A stretch of DNA of 64,000 bases from Streptosporangium lutulentum (lineage in GTDB: Bacteria > Actinomycetota > Actinomycetes > Streptosporangiales > Streptosporangiaceae), in the NCBI RefSeq assembly GCF_030811455.1, contig NZ_JAUSQU010000001.1, positions 2,418,001-2,482,000 on the forward strand, in the 5' to 3' direction. This document shows, one piece after another, positions 50,884 to 58,694 of this stretch. Every line of letters begins with the position of its first letter. Position 1 is the first letter of the stretch. The position numbers were made by a program, and so were the translations under genes. The notes below the pieces were generated by a model. That model made no database searches. It was not told the DNA's origin and saw only the letters and a list, made by a program, of their open reading frames with translations.

Positions 50884-51255
50884 ATGACGGACGAGAATGA
50901 GTGGGCAGGGGCAGTACAGGCGGCTATCGATGGCGAATTGCGGCTCCTCGATCCTGAGGTGCGTGCTTCTCCGGCCCTTGTCCGGGAGCTTCTGGATCCG
51001 GAGTTCACAGAGATCGGAGCGTCTGGACGCTGGTGGGACGTGGAGTCGATCATCACGATGATGAGCGCGGAAACCGTGGCTTCGAAGTCACCGGTCAAGG
51101 TCAGCGAGATGTCCGGGGTCGAGTTGGCGCGGGGGATCGTTCACCTGACCTACTTTTCCGACTGGCAGGGGCGCCGGGCACGGCGGAGCTCCTTGTGGCG
51201 ACTGACGGAGACGGGCTGGCGCGTGTACTTCCATCAGGGCACTCTGGCCGACTGA
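50884..51255 (+). CDS. DUF4440 / NTF2-like family protein
   Basis: The 123-residue protein shows the NTF2-like order: AVQAAIDGELRLLDPEVRAS, LVRELLDPEFTEIGASGRWW, VKVSEMSGVELARGIVHLTY and RRSSLWRLTETGWRVYFHQG. This DUF4440 subgroup is widespread, with no assigned reaction. TAGGAT at 50872-50877 lies 6 nt before ATG 50884 and there is no ribosome site, so it looks leaderless. A dyad GAGTGCC-G-GGCACTC at 51254-51268 overlaps the stop and may end transcription. Confidence 0.85.
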   Translation: MTDENEWAGAVQAAIDGELRLLDPEVRASPALVRELLDPEFTEIGASGRWWDVESIITMMSAETVASKSPVKVSEMSGVELARGIVHLTYFSDWQGRRARRSSLWRLTETGWRVYFHQGTLAD

Positions 51256-51457
51256 GTGCCGGGCACTCAAGGGCGTCATAATGGAGCCGAGTCGCCGTCG
51301 CTGCGGCGGACGCCGAGCCGGGCGGATTCGACCCGGCCGCCGCCGGTGTGACAGGTGGTTGAAGTTCCGTGTCACATCACCTCAGACCCGCGGCAACCAC
51401 GAACGGTAACCGCCGTCGCGCAAAGCTGCTTCGGGAGAACGCGGCCTTCCCTGTTGA

Positions 51458-52447
51458 TCATCCTGAGGATCCAGCCCTTTTTCGAGTGCGGTAAGCGATC
51501 TGCTGGCATGCCCGTGAGCAGTATCGGCGGGGCCGTCCGGTGACGGTTTCGGGGGTGGCGTCGCCGCACACGGCGCACCTGGGGGCCGGGGTGAGATCGT
51601 CCGTAGTTTCGTCACAGGCGGGCGTCTCGCTGGTCGCCGTGGCGGGTGTTTCGTCACAAGGGGCGCTGGGCGGGCCGGGCTGCGCGAGCGGGGGCCGGTC
51701 GCGCCGGATGGCCTCTGCCGGAGGCTCGACCGGCCGCGGGAGGGCCGCGGCGATGAAGGCGAGGACGCGCTCCAGCCCGTACCGGAACTGGTCGTCGCGG
51801 CTCAGGCGCGGCTGGCGCGACTCCATCACGATCTTGGTGAAGATCGGGTACTCCCCGCTGTCCACCAGCTGGTGGACGCGCGGGGAGCTCCGTGCCATCC
51901 ACTCCGACTCGCTGAGCCCGCTGCGGCGGGCCTCCTCGGCCCAGCTGATCTCCTCGCGGACGGCGCTTTCGACGTAGTTGTTCAGCATCGCCATGAGGCC
52001 GAGGTTCTGATCGATGGAGACGTGGGCGTCGAGCGTTCCCATCCCTCGTTCGATCAACCGCAGCTGGTTGGGGCCGAAGCTGGGGATCGACCGCTGCACG
52101 GTGGCGATCCACGGGTGCCGCAGCCACATGGCCCGCAGCCCGTGGGCGTAGCGCGTCAGGTCCGCGCGCCAGTCGCCGGAGGGCATGCCCTCGACGTCGA
52201 TCTCGCCCATCAGGCGGTCGGCCACGAGTTCGATGAGGTCGTCGCGGCTGGGGACGTACCGATAGAGCGACATCGCGCCCGCGCCGATCTCGGCGGCGAT
52301 CCGCCGCATTGTGGCGGCCTCCAGCCCCTCGGCGTCGGCGATCCGGATCGCCGCCTCGGTGATCTGTGCGCTGCTGTAGGCCGGCTTCGGCCCGTAGGCC
52401 GGGCGCTCGGGCCGCATCCAGATGTTCACGTACTCGGTGTCGGCCAC
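51458..52447 (-). CDS. TetR family regulator with C-terminal zinc motif
   Basis: The 329-residue protein has a TetR helix-turn-helix (YSSAQITEAAIRIADAEGLE, AATMRRIAAEIGAGAMSLYR, YVPSRDDLIELVADRLMGEI) and a TetR_C_1-type ligand domain. After a Pro/Thr-rich linker it ends with CAVCGDATPETVTGRPRRYC SRACQQIAYRTRKR, a small zinc-finger-like motif not part of usual TetR proteins. GTG 52447 is chosen because GAGGAGG lies 8 nt before it; ATG 52474 would start inside the operator. It is divergent from the DrrAB-type exporter and likely represses it. Confidence 0.88.
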   Translation of the reverse strand: MADTEYVNIWMRPERPAYGPKPAYSSAQITEAAIRIADAEGLEAATMRRIAAEIGAGAMSLYRYVPSRDDLIELVADRLMGEIDVEGMPSGDWRADLTRYAHGLRAMWLRHPWIATVQRSIPSFGPNQLRLIERGMGTLDAHVSIDQNLGLMAMLNNYVESAVREEISWAEEARRSGLSESEWMARSSPRVHQLVDSGEYPIFTKIVMESRQPRLSRDDQFRYGLERVLAFIAAALPRPVEPPAEAIRRDRPPLAQPGPPSAPCDETPATATSETPACDETTDDLTPAPRCAVCGDATPETVTGRPRRYCSRACQQIAYRTRKRAGSSG

Positions 52448-52466
52448 CGGTTTCACCTCCTCGGTT

Positions 52467-52522
52467 GCGTACATGGTACCCAGTCATTTAGTCTGCCGTC
52501 ACAATCGCGTACAAGGTACCCA
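52467..52522. promoter_or_regulatory. two TetR operators between regulator and exporter
   Basis: GCGTACATGGTACCCA (52467-52482) and GCGTACAAGGTACCCA (52507-52522) differ at one base and are 40 bp apart. Each holds a GTAC-N3-GTAC dyad. They lie in the 86-bp space between the TetR start and the ABC ATPase start, one near each gene. Confidence 0.75.
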
Positions 52523-52533
52523 ATGGAGGGATC

Positions 52534-53478
52534 ATGGCGGATCCGATCGTGGTCGCCGAGGGGCTGCACAAGTCCTTCGGCGACACCCGTGCACTACGCG
52601 GCCTGGACCTGAGCGTCCTGGCGGGAACGGTCTGCGGCGTGCTGGGGCCGAACGGCGCGGGAAAGACGACCGCGGTGCGCATCCTGGCGACCCTGTCCGA
52701 GCCCGATGCCGGGCACGCCCGAATCGCCGGATACGACGTCGTCCGCGAGGCCGCCCAGGTGCGGGCCAGGATCGGGCTCGCGGGTCAGTACGCCGCCGTG
52801 GACGAAAAGCTGACCGGCCGCGGCAACCTGCGCATGTTCGGGCGCCTCTACCACCTGTCCCGGCGCGAGGCGCACCGGCGGGCCGACGAACTGCTCGAAC
52901 GCTTCGGCCTGACGGACGCCGCCGACCGCCAGGTCACCGGCTACTCCGGCGGCATGCGGCGTCGCCTCGACCTGATCACCTGCCTCATCCTGCGCCCCGA
53001 GGTGCTCTTCCTGGATGAGCCGACCACCGGCCTGGATCCGCGCAGCCGGGGCGAGATCTGGGACGGCATCCGCGAGCTGGTGGCCGACGGCACCACGGTG
53101 CTGCTCACCACGCAGTACCTGGACGAGGCCGACCACCTGGCCGACGACATCGCCGTCATCGACCACGGGCAGGTGATCGCCACGGGCACTCCCGACGAGC
53201 TGAAGGCCACGGTCGGAAACCGCCTCGACGTCACCCTCGAAGACCCCGCCGCGCTGCGCCCGGCGGCGGTCGTCCTGACCACCCTGGCCGGCGCCGATCC
53301 CACGGCGACCGACGCCAACCGGCTCACCGTCGCCCTGCCCGCCGCCGGCCTCCGGCTCGCCGACATCGTGCGCGAACTCGACCGTGCCGGGGTCGCCGCC
53401 GCCGACGTGAGCCTGCGCCGCCCCACCCTCGACGAGGTGTTCCTGCGCCTCACCGACCGGAAGGAGAACGTCCGATGA
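52534..53478 (+). CDS. DrrA-type ABC transporter ATP-binding protein
   Basis: The 314-residue ATPase has Walker A GPNGAGKTTAVRIL, the Q-loop AGQYAAVDEKLTGRGNLRMF, signature YSGGMRRRLDL, Walker B VLFLDEPTTGLD and the DrrA-type C-terminal extension (LRRPTLDEVFLRLTDR). DrrA-class proteins energise export of hydrophobic drugs such as anthracyclines. ATG 52534 follows GGAGGG. Its stop overlaps the permease ATG (ATGA). Expression is probably induced when the divergent TetR binds a drug. Confidence 0.93.
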   Translation: MADPIVVAEGLHKSFGDTRALRGLDLSVLAGTVCGVLGPNGAGKTTAVRILATLSEPDAGHARIAGYDVVREAAQVRARIGLAGQYAAVDEKLTGRGNLRMFGRLYHLSRREAHRRADELLERFGLTDAADRQVTGYSGGMRRRLDLITCLILRPEVLFLDEPTTGLDPRSRGEIWDGIRELVADGTTVLLTTQYLDEADHLADDIAVIDHGQVIATGTPDELKATVGNRLDVTLEDPAALRPAAVVLTTLAGADPTATDANRLTVALPAAGLRLADIVRELDRAGVAAADVSLRRPTLDEVFLRLTDRKENVR

Positions 53479-54293
53479 CCGCCCTCACCTCGCCACTGGG
53501 CCGCCTGCGCTGGACGCTCACCGACGGGCTGACCCTGGTCGGTCGCGAGCTGGGACGGCTGCGGCAAGAGCCCGGGCAGATTGTCGCAGCGCTGGTCTTC
53601 CCGGTCATCATGGTGGTGCTGTTCGGGTACGTCCTCGGCAGTGCGATCGTCGTGCCGGGCGGCGGCGACTACCGCGAGTACCTCATGCCCGGCCTGTTCG
53701 CGATGGTGATCTTCACGGCCGTGCAGGGGGTCATGGGACGGATGGCCGCCGACGCCTCCCGCGGCGTGATGGATCGCTTCCGCTCCATGCCGATGGCGCG
53801 GCTGGCGGTGCCGTTCGGGCAGACCGGCGCCGACTCCCTGGTCGGCGTGCCGCTGCTGACCGCCATGGTCGCCACAGGCCTGCTGGTGGGCTGGCAGCCG
53901 CACCGCGGCCTGATCCCCACAGCGGGGGCGTTCCTGCTGATAATGCTGCTGCGGTACGCGCTGAGCTGGGTGGGCGTCTACCTGGGCCTGGTGGTGAAGG
54001 ACGAGCAGAGCGCCGCCCAGTTGGTGCCGTTGTTCCTGCCGATCACGATGCTGTCCAACGCGTTCGTCCCGACCGGCGGCATGCCCGGCTGGCTGCGGTT
54101 CATCGCCGACTGGAACCCGATCAGCGCGCTCACCGCCGCCTCCCGGCAACTGTTCGGCAACCCGGGAGCCCCGTCCGGAGACGCGGCCTGGCCGCTCGCG
54201 CACCCGGTTGCCGCCGTCCTGCTCTGGTCAGCCGCACTGCTGGTCGTGTTCGTCCCGCTGTCGCTGCGCGCCAACATGCGCAGGGGACGGTGA
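53475..54293 (+). CDS. DrrB-type ABC-2 permease
   Basis: The 272-residue membrane protein has six helices of the ABC2_membrane type (QIVAALVFPVIMVVLFGYVL, MPGLFAMVIFTAVQGVMGRM, LPLFLPITMLSNAFVPTGGM and a last helix VAAVLLWSAALLVVFVPLSL). With the ATPase it forms an exporter for drug-like compounds. ATG 53475 overlaps the ATPase stop and its own stop overlaps the GTG of the DUF1707 gene, so the three genes are one operon. Confidence 0.92.
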   Translation: MTALTSPLGRLRWTLTDGLTLVGRELGRLRQEPGQIVAALVFPVIMVVLFGYVLGSAIVVPGGGDYREYLMPGLFAMVIFTAVQGVMGRMAADASRGVMDRFRSMPMARLAVPFGQTGADSLVGVPLLTAMVATGLLVGWQPHRGLIPTAGAFLLIMLLRYALSWVGVYLGLVVKDEQSAAQLVPLFLPITMLSNAFVPTGGMPGWLRFIADWNPISALTAASRQLFGNPGAPSGDAAWPLAHPVAAVLLWSAALLVVFVPLSLRANMRRGR

Positions 54294-54841
54294 ACACCCG
54301 GGCCGGCGGGCCTGAAAACCCGCCGCCCCGGGTCAACGAACGCGACCGCGACACGGCCGTGACGCGCCTGCAGGAGGCATACGCCGAAGGGCGCATCTCA
54401 CATCAGGTGATGGACCGACGCCTCCACCAGGTGCTCACCGCCACGACGCACAGCGAACTCGTACAGGCTCTGGCCTCCCTCCCGGGCGAGAACGCGGACA
54501 CCATCTCGACGATCGCCGCCGTCAGCGGACGGATCCGGCGCCGCGGCGCCTGGCGGGTCCCGCGGATCCTCAAGGTCGAATCCGCACTCGGGCGGGTGCA
54601 CCTGGACCTATCCCGGGCGGTCATCGAGCACCCGGTCATCGACATCGAGATGCGACTCGGCACCGGCCGGGCCAGTATCACGGTTCCTCGCGACGCGATC
54701 GTCGACATCGAGCATCTGCACACCGGGTGGAAGGACACGTTCTACAAGCCCCGGCGGCGCTCCCACCCCGGCGGCCCGACGATCCGCATCTCCGGGACCA
54801 TGGGAATGGGACGGTTGAGGATCCGCCACGCGTGGCGTTGA
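54290..54841 (+). CDS. DUF1707 domain protein
   Basis: The 183-residue protein begins with a DUF1707 domain (RVNERDRDTAVTRLQEAYAE, GRISHQVMDRRLHQVLTATT, HSELVQALASLPG), the short helical SHOCT-like module common in actinomycetes. The C-terminal half is beta-rich (RVHLDLSRAVIEHPVIDIEM, GRASITVPRDAIVDIEHLHT), resembling cell-wall-active antibiotic response proteins. Function unknown. GTG 54290 overlaps the DrrB stop (GTGA), so it is made with the exporter and may be an accessory. Confidence 0.85.
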   Translation: MNTRAGGPENPPPRVNERDRDTAVTRLQEAYAEGRISHQVMDRRLHQVLTATTHSELVQALASLPGENADTISTIAAVSGRIRRRGAWRVPRILKVESALGRVHLDLSRAVIEHPVIDIEMRLGTGRASITVPRDAIVDIEHLHTGWKDTFYKPRRRSHPGGPTIRISGTMGMGRLRIRHAWR

Positions 54842-54860
54842 GACCCCGGTGGCGAGTCCC

Positions 54861-54891
54861 GCCTCATCGGGCGATCCGCGCTCGATGAGGC
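54861..54891 (+). terminator. terminator-like hairpin after the exporter operon
   Basis: GCCTCATCG (54861-54869) and CGATGAGGC (54883-54891) form a perfect 9-bp stem with a 13-nt loop, 20 nt after the DUF1707 stop. The following 305 bp up to 55196 contain no recognisable gene on either strand. Confidence 0.6.
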
Positions 54892-55196
54892 AGGGGCGAC
54901 GCGCACGAGCGCAGCCTCAGCCAGAACCTGGCCGAAGCCACACCACCCGGGGCTCGCCCCTGCGAAGGCGGAGCCGGGCGGATCGGCCGGGGATGTCGGT
55001 GTCGTTTGCGGGCTACCGGGGTTGGCCGGCGTGGTGGACCCCTGCGCCGGGCGCGACGCGAAGGAGAGAAGTCGCCGACACCGAAATCCGAGCGAAGGAA
55101 CAAGCGAAGAGAGGTCCCCGCTTCCGGGTGAACTCCGGGCCGCGACGGAGTTCGGCTCACCGGAGGTGTTCCCGTGTGAGGAACCTGAGTGGAGAA

Positions 55197-56000
55197 TCAA
55201 GCCAGACCGCAGGCCAGCAGGAAGATCGCGGTCCCGTGGGCGAGGGCCGCGGCGATGACCCCGTGGCGTAGCCTCAGGAAGGCGCAGATCAATCCCTCGA
55301 ACAGGGTGAAGACCAGCAGCGGCCAGCCGACACCGGTCACCGTGGAGGCCAGGAAGACGTGACAGGTGGCGAACAGCACCGCCGACAACAGTGCCGCCCG
55401 CCGGGGGCCGTTGTGCTCTTCCAGACGGCCCTGCAGGAAACCGCGAAACAGTACCTCTTCGGCCAGGTTGCCGGCCAGGCAGAAGAACAGCAGCACCGGC
55501 AGTAGACCGAGGGCGACCGCTCCGCCGCGCTCGGGCAGTGGCGTGAACTGCGACAGCAGCAGCACCGGGGCGGCAGCCAGCACGCCGCCGCCGACGCCGA
55601 GCCCCACCGTGGCGATTCCGAAGCGGCCCCAGCGCACCAGCGCACGAAGGCCGCGATCCAGGCGCAGCACGAGCGCGGTCAGCGCTACCGTGCTCACGCC
55701 GAACACCAGCAAGATCCCCGAATGGTCGGTGAAGCGCAGCCACGGCACCATGCCGGCGGCCCCGAAGCGCCAGAAGCCCAGGGGTGTCATCGCGTCGCGG
55801 ATCAGCACGAACCCGAAGACGAGCACCATGATCCGCAGCAGGGGGTCGCCTTCGGTGCGCGTTAAGGCGAAACAGGCTCCGATCAGCAGGAGGCCGGGCA
55901 GGACCCGGCCGGCGTAGGTCAGGAGTTCGGGCAGCACGAAGAGGTCTCCGTTCAAGGGGGGGAGAGGGGAGGGGACACGAACCGGCGCCTGTCGTTCCAT
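55197..56000 (-). CDS. CPBP (Abi) family intramembrane metalloprotease
   Basis: The 267-residue membrane protein has about eight helices and the CPBP motifs: NLAEEVLFRGFLQGRLEEHN (EExxxR), LLSAVLFATCHVFLASTVTG with a catalytic His and HGVIAAALAHGTAIFLLACG with a further His. Family members cleave membrane proteins or act in bacteriocin immunity. ATG 56000 (MERQAPV) directly adjoins the inverted repeat at 56001-56035. It is divergent from the TetR and likely controlled by it. Confidence 0.88.
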   Translation of the reverse strand: MERQAPVRVPSPLPPLNGDLFVLPELLTYAGRVLPGLLLIGACFALTRTEGDPLLRIMVLVFGFVLIRDAMTPLGFWRFGAAGMVPWLRFTDHSGILLVFGVSTVALTALVLRLDRGLRALVRWGRFGIATVGLGVGGGVLAAAPVLLLSQFTPLPERGGAVALGLLPVLLFFCLAGNLAEEVLFRGFLQGRLEEHNGPRRAALLSAVLFATCHVFLASTVTGVGWPLLVFTLFEGLICAFLRLRHGVIAAALAHGTAIFLLACGLA

Positions 56001-56035
56001 AATGCGAGTTGTTCTCAGTTTTTGGTACTCGCATT
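56001..56035. promoter_or_regulatory. long-spaced inverted repeat between CPBP and TetR genes
   Basis: AATGCGAGT (56001-56009) and ACTCGCATT (56027-56035) are perfect 9-bp arms separated by 17 nt, filling the 43-bp space between the two divergent start codons. It is probably the TetR operator pair controlling both genes. Confidence 0.65.
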
Positions 56036-56043
56036 GGAGGCCC

Positions 56044-56652
56044 GTGCTCACACCCCGTAAACACCCCCGTCAGCAGCGCTCACGCGAGACCGTGGAGGCG
56101 ATCCTGCAAGCGGCTGCTCAGCTTTTCCAGCGGTACGGTTACGCCGACACCACCACCAACAAGATCGCCGAACGGGCAGGGGTGTCCATCGGCTCCCTCT
56201 ATCAGTACTTTCCCAACAAGGACGCGCTGCTGGTCGCGCTGGCCGAGCATCACCTGAGCCAGGCCGCCGAGCAGGTCGCCCTGGTCTTCACCCGCGCCGC
56301 CGACGACCACCCGACGCTGCACCAGTTGCTGACCGACCTGGTGCGGTGCGTGGCAGCCCTGCACACCGATCGGCCCGGCCTGCACCGGCTGCTGTTCGAT
56401 CTGGCACCTCGCACCCCCGATCTGGTCGCCCGCTTCCGCCACGCCGAACAGCAGATCGCTCACGCCCTCGCCCGCGAGTTGCACCGGCTCGACGCCGGCG
56501 CTCCCGACCCGGAGACGACCGCGCTGCTGGCCGTCCAAGGTATCGAGGCCCACATCCACGGCGCCCTGCTCGACCCCCCGGCGGAAAGCGGCGCCACCGA
56601 CCGCATCCAGGCGGTCATCCACCTGTGGCATCGGGCCCTGGCCCGGCGGTAG
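56044..56652 (+). CDS. TetR family transcriptional regulator
   Basis: The 202-residue protein has the TetR domain RQQRSRETVEAILQAAAQLF, QRYGYADTTTNKIAERAGVS, IGSLYQYFPNKDALLVALAE and a C-terminal domain with RPGLHRLLFDLAPRTPDLVA. GTG 56044 follows TTGGAGG with 4-5 nt spacing; a longer frame from ATG 56002 would cross the operator. It probably represses itself and the CPBP protease gene. Immediately after its stop lies a resolvase remnant. Confidence 0.9.
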   Translation: MLTPRKHPRQQRSRETVEAILQAAAQLFQRYGYADTTTNKIAERAGVSIGSLYQYFPNKDALLVALAEHHLSQAAEQVALVFTRAADDHPTLHQLLTDLVRCVAALHTDRPGLHRLLFDLAPRTPDLVARFRHAEQQIAHALARELHRLDAGAPDPETTALLAVQGIEAHIHGALLDPPAESGATDRIQAVIHLWHRALARR

Positions 56653-56654
56653 TC

Positions 56655-56873
56655 CCGGAGGGGGTGATCGTCCTCAACGACCTGCTCCAGCGCGGCGTCG
56701 CCGTCACGGTGCCGGAGGGCATCGCGGCCGGCGAGCGCGCCGAGCGTTCCCCGATCCTGGATCTGACTCTCGCCCTGTCGGAGGACCGGCGCCGCGACAT
56801 CGTCCGCAAGACCAAGAACGGCCTGGACGCCGCCCGCCGCCGAGGCCACCGTTTCAGAGGCTGCGGGCGGTGA
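56655..56873 (+). pseudogene. serine recombinase (resolvase) remnant
   Basis: One frame reads VIVLNDLLQRGVAVTVPEGI, AAGERAERSPILDLTLALSE and DRRRDIVRKTKNGLDAARRR, the C-terminal half of the resolvase catalytic domain (typical form LNDLLERGVxVxxLEGI..ILDLALALAEDRRRDIVRKTKxGL). The catalytic Ser region and the DNA-binding helix-turn-helix are missing. Its end overlaps the 3' end of the DUF4097 gene. It marks a lost Tn3-like or phage element. Confidence 0.8.
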
Positions 56874-57519
56874 TGTCGCCGCTGGAGGCGGTGGCGCGGA
56901 TGTCCAGGACGGCGGTGCCGTCGTTCTTCAGGGCGTTGGTGATCCGGCCGTAGGAGGTGCCGGCGTCCAGGGAGGCCGAGACCCCGGCGGCGGCGCCGAC
57001 CGAGATGTCACCGGACTGGGTGCGCAGCACCACCGTGCCGCCCATGGCCTCGGTGATGCGGATGTCGCCCCGTGCGGTGCTGATGTCCGCGGGGCCGCCC
57101 AGCCGGCCGACCTCGACGTCGCCGTCGAACGCGGTGAGGCGGAGGGCGGCGGCCTCGTCGATTTTGATCTGGCGGTAGGCGCCGTCGAAGGTGACGTCGC
57201 CGAGGCGGCCGACGCCGCGCAGTTCGGAGCCGGCGGTGGTGGCCTTGATGTGGGAGCCGGTGGGCAGTTTGACGGTGACCTCGATGGATCCGGAGGGGCC
57301 GAAGAGCTGGTGGCCGGACTGGGGGGTGTGGATGTGCAGGACGCCGTCGGTGTAGACGACCGTGGTCTGTTCGGCGGCCTTGACGTCGCGGTTCTTGGTG
57401 GGGTTGGTGGGCCGGATCTCGACGGTGGTGTCGGCCCGGTCGGCGGCGATGAGCTGGATGCGTCCGGCGGGGATGTCCAGGACGGTGGTGATCGGGGCGG
57501 GGGTGGTGAAGGTCTGCAT
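56854..57519 (-). CDS. DUF4097 beta-strand-repeat protein
   Basis: The 221-residue protein reads MQTFTTPAPITTVLDIPAGR, then a right-handed beta-helix-like series (GSHIKATTAGSELRGVGRLG, DVTFDGAYRQIKIDEAAALR, ADISTARGDIRITEAMGGTV, VLRTQSGDISVGAAAGVSAS), the DUF4097 adhesin-like repeat. There is no signal peptide. These are often paired with the divergent HTH/MarR protein, as here. Function unknown. ATG 57519 follows AAGGAG. Confidence 0.85.
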   Translation of the reverse strand: MQTFTTPAPITTVLDIPAGRIQLIAADRADTTVEIRPTNPTKNRDVKAAEQTTVVYTDGVLHIHTPQSGHQLFGPSGSIEVTVKLPTGSHIKATTAGSELRGVGRLGDVTFDGAYRQIKIDEAAALRLTAFDGDVEVGRLGGPADISTARGDIRITEAMGGTVVLRTQSGDISVGAAAGVSASLDAGTSYGRITNALKNDGTAVLDIRATASSGDITARSL

Positions 57520-57568
57520 GGGGTGCTCCTTGCGCTGTGCCGTGTTGTTTCTGACATCGCAAACGCTA

Positions 57569-57690
57569 CGTTGCTTTTCCTGGTGAGACAACAGGTTCGT
57601 TGCGCTTAACTGGCATAAATGCAGGTAGAGTCGAGAAAATCGTTGCGGAGACTGTGAAAATTAATGCAATAATGATCACTCATTCGTTGC
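57569..57690. repeat. four CGTTGC repeats in divergent promoter region
   Basis: CGTTGC occurs at 57569-57574, 57598-57603, 57641-57646 and 57685-57690, three of them extended to TCGTTGCG. All have the same orientation and lie in the AT-richer 236-bp space between the DUF4097 and MarR-type genes. They are candidate binding sites for the divergent regulator. Confidence 0.5.
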
Positions 57691-57755
57691 GTTGTGTTGT
57701 AGGTGAACGCTAGGCTGGAACCGTCAGGGACCACCCAGAGGGCAGCAAGGAGACC

Positions 57756-58514
57756 ATGATGGCCGGAGGCAGGCTCACCCAGCAGGACCGCCAGCAGATC
57801 GCGCTGGGACTGGCCGACGGCCTCCCCTACGCCGAGATCGCCCGGCGTCTCGACCGCCCCACCTCCACGATCACCCGTGAGGTGATGCGCAACGGCGGCC
57901 CCACCGCCTACCGCGCCGAGTTGGCCCACCGTGCCACCGAACGCCGCGCCCACCGGCGCAGGTCCGCCTCCTCCCGGGGGCCGGAGTCGGTCCCCCAGCC
58001 TCACGGACGCGACGCCGAGGCCGTGGCCGAGTACGAGGAGACGCTCACCACCGTCTTCATGGCCTCGGGCACGCCCAAGATGATGTCCCGGGTGCTGTCC
58101 TGCCTGTGCACCACCGACACGGGCAGCCTCACCGCGTCCGAACTCGCCCAGCGCCTCCAGGTCAGCCCGGCGACCATCTCCAAAGCGATCACGTTCCTCG
58201 AAAGCCAGGGCCTCATCCGCCGCGAACGCGACGAACGCCGCCGCGAGCGCTACGTCGTCGACGACGACGTCTGGTACCAATCAATGATGGCCAGCGTCCG
58301 CGGCACCGCCCAGGTCGCCGAGACCGCACGGCAGGGCGTCGGCATCCTCGGCTCCGGCACCCCGGCCGCCACCCGCCTCGAAAACATCGCCCGCTTCCTC
58401 GACTTCGTCTCCGAGAGCCTGGCCCGCGCCGCGGACCAGGCCCGCGAAGTCCTCCATACGAAGGTCGAAGCGACTCCGGGCGGCACTGCCCGGCCAGGTT
58501 CGGATCGCGGATAG
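57756..58514 (+). CDS. MarR/GbsR-type regulator with N-terminal IS30-like HTH
   Basis: The 252-residue protein has two DNA-binding modules. Residues 5-50 (LTQQDRQQIALGLADGLPYA, EIARRLDRPTSTITREVMRN) match the HTH_38 of IS30 transposases; residues about 95-180 are a MarR/GbsR winged helix (SRVLSCLCTTDTGSLTASEL, AQRLQVSPATISKAITFLES, QGLIRRERDERRRERYVVDD). It likely controls the divergent DUF4097 gene via the CGTTGC repeats. ATG 57756 follows AAGGAG. The C-terminus (GGTARPGSDRG) lies in the first copy of a direct repeat. Confidence 0.85.
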   Translation: MMAGGRLTQQDRQQIALGLADGLPYAEIARRLDRPTSTITREVMRNGGPTAYRAELAHRATERRAHRRRSASSRGPESVPQPHGRDAEAVAEYEETLTTVFMASGTPKMMSRVLSCLCTTDTGSLTASELAQRLQVSPATISKAITFLESQGLIRRERDERRRERYVVDDDVWYQSMMASVRGTAQVAETARQGVGILGSGTPAATRLENIARFLDFVSESLARAADQAREVLHTKVEATPGGTARPGSDRG

Positions 58515-58630
58515 ACAGCCGCCTCGACGGTCACAGCCATGAGACGAAGCCGGCCGTGTCCTTTCCGGACGGCACTGCCCGGCCACGTTCGGATCGCGGA
58601 TAACAGCCGTCTTGATGGTCACAGCCATGA
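58481..58630. repeat. two direct copies of a ~62-bp sequence
   Basis: 58481-58542 and 58570-58630 are near-identical, starting CGGCACTGCCCGGCCA and ending TCACAGCCATGA, with a few substitutions and a one-base indel. The first copy forms the last codons of the MarR-type gene. It looks like a local duplication. Confidence 0.8.
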
Positions 58631-58636
58631 TCTGGC

Positions 58637-58671
58637 CGAACGGCCGCTTCCCTGAGGGAAGCGGCCGTTCG
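58637..58671. terminator. strong 16-bp-stem hairpin
   Basis: CGAACGGCCGCTTCCC (58637-58652) and GGGAAGCGGCCGTTCG (58656-58671) pair perfectly with loop TGA. It lies after the MarR-type gene and 24 nt before the MBL start. It is likely the terminator of the former and may insulate the leaderless promoter of the latter. Confidence 0.8.
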
Positions 58672-58694
58672 AGGTCGGTCGATAAGGTGATCCA

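Noticed and set aside
54864..55160. A 98-codon minus-strand frame after the exporter operon
   Set aside because: Extremely Arg/Pro-rich with no start signal; judged non-coding.
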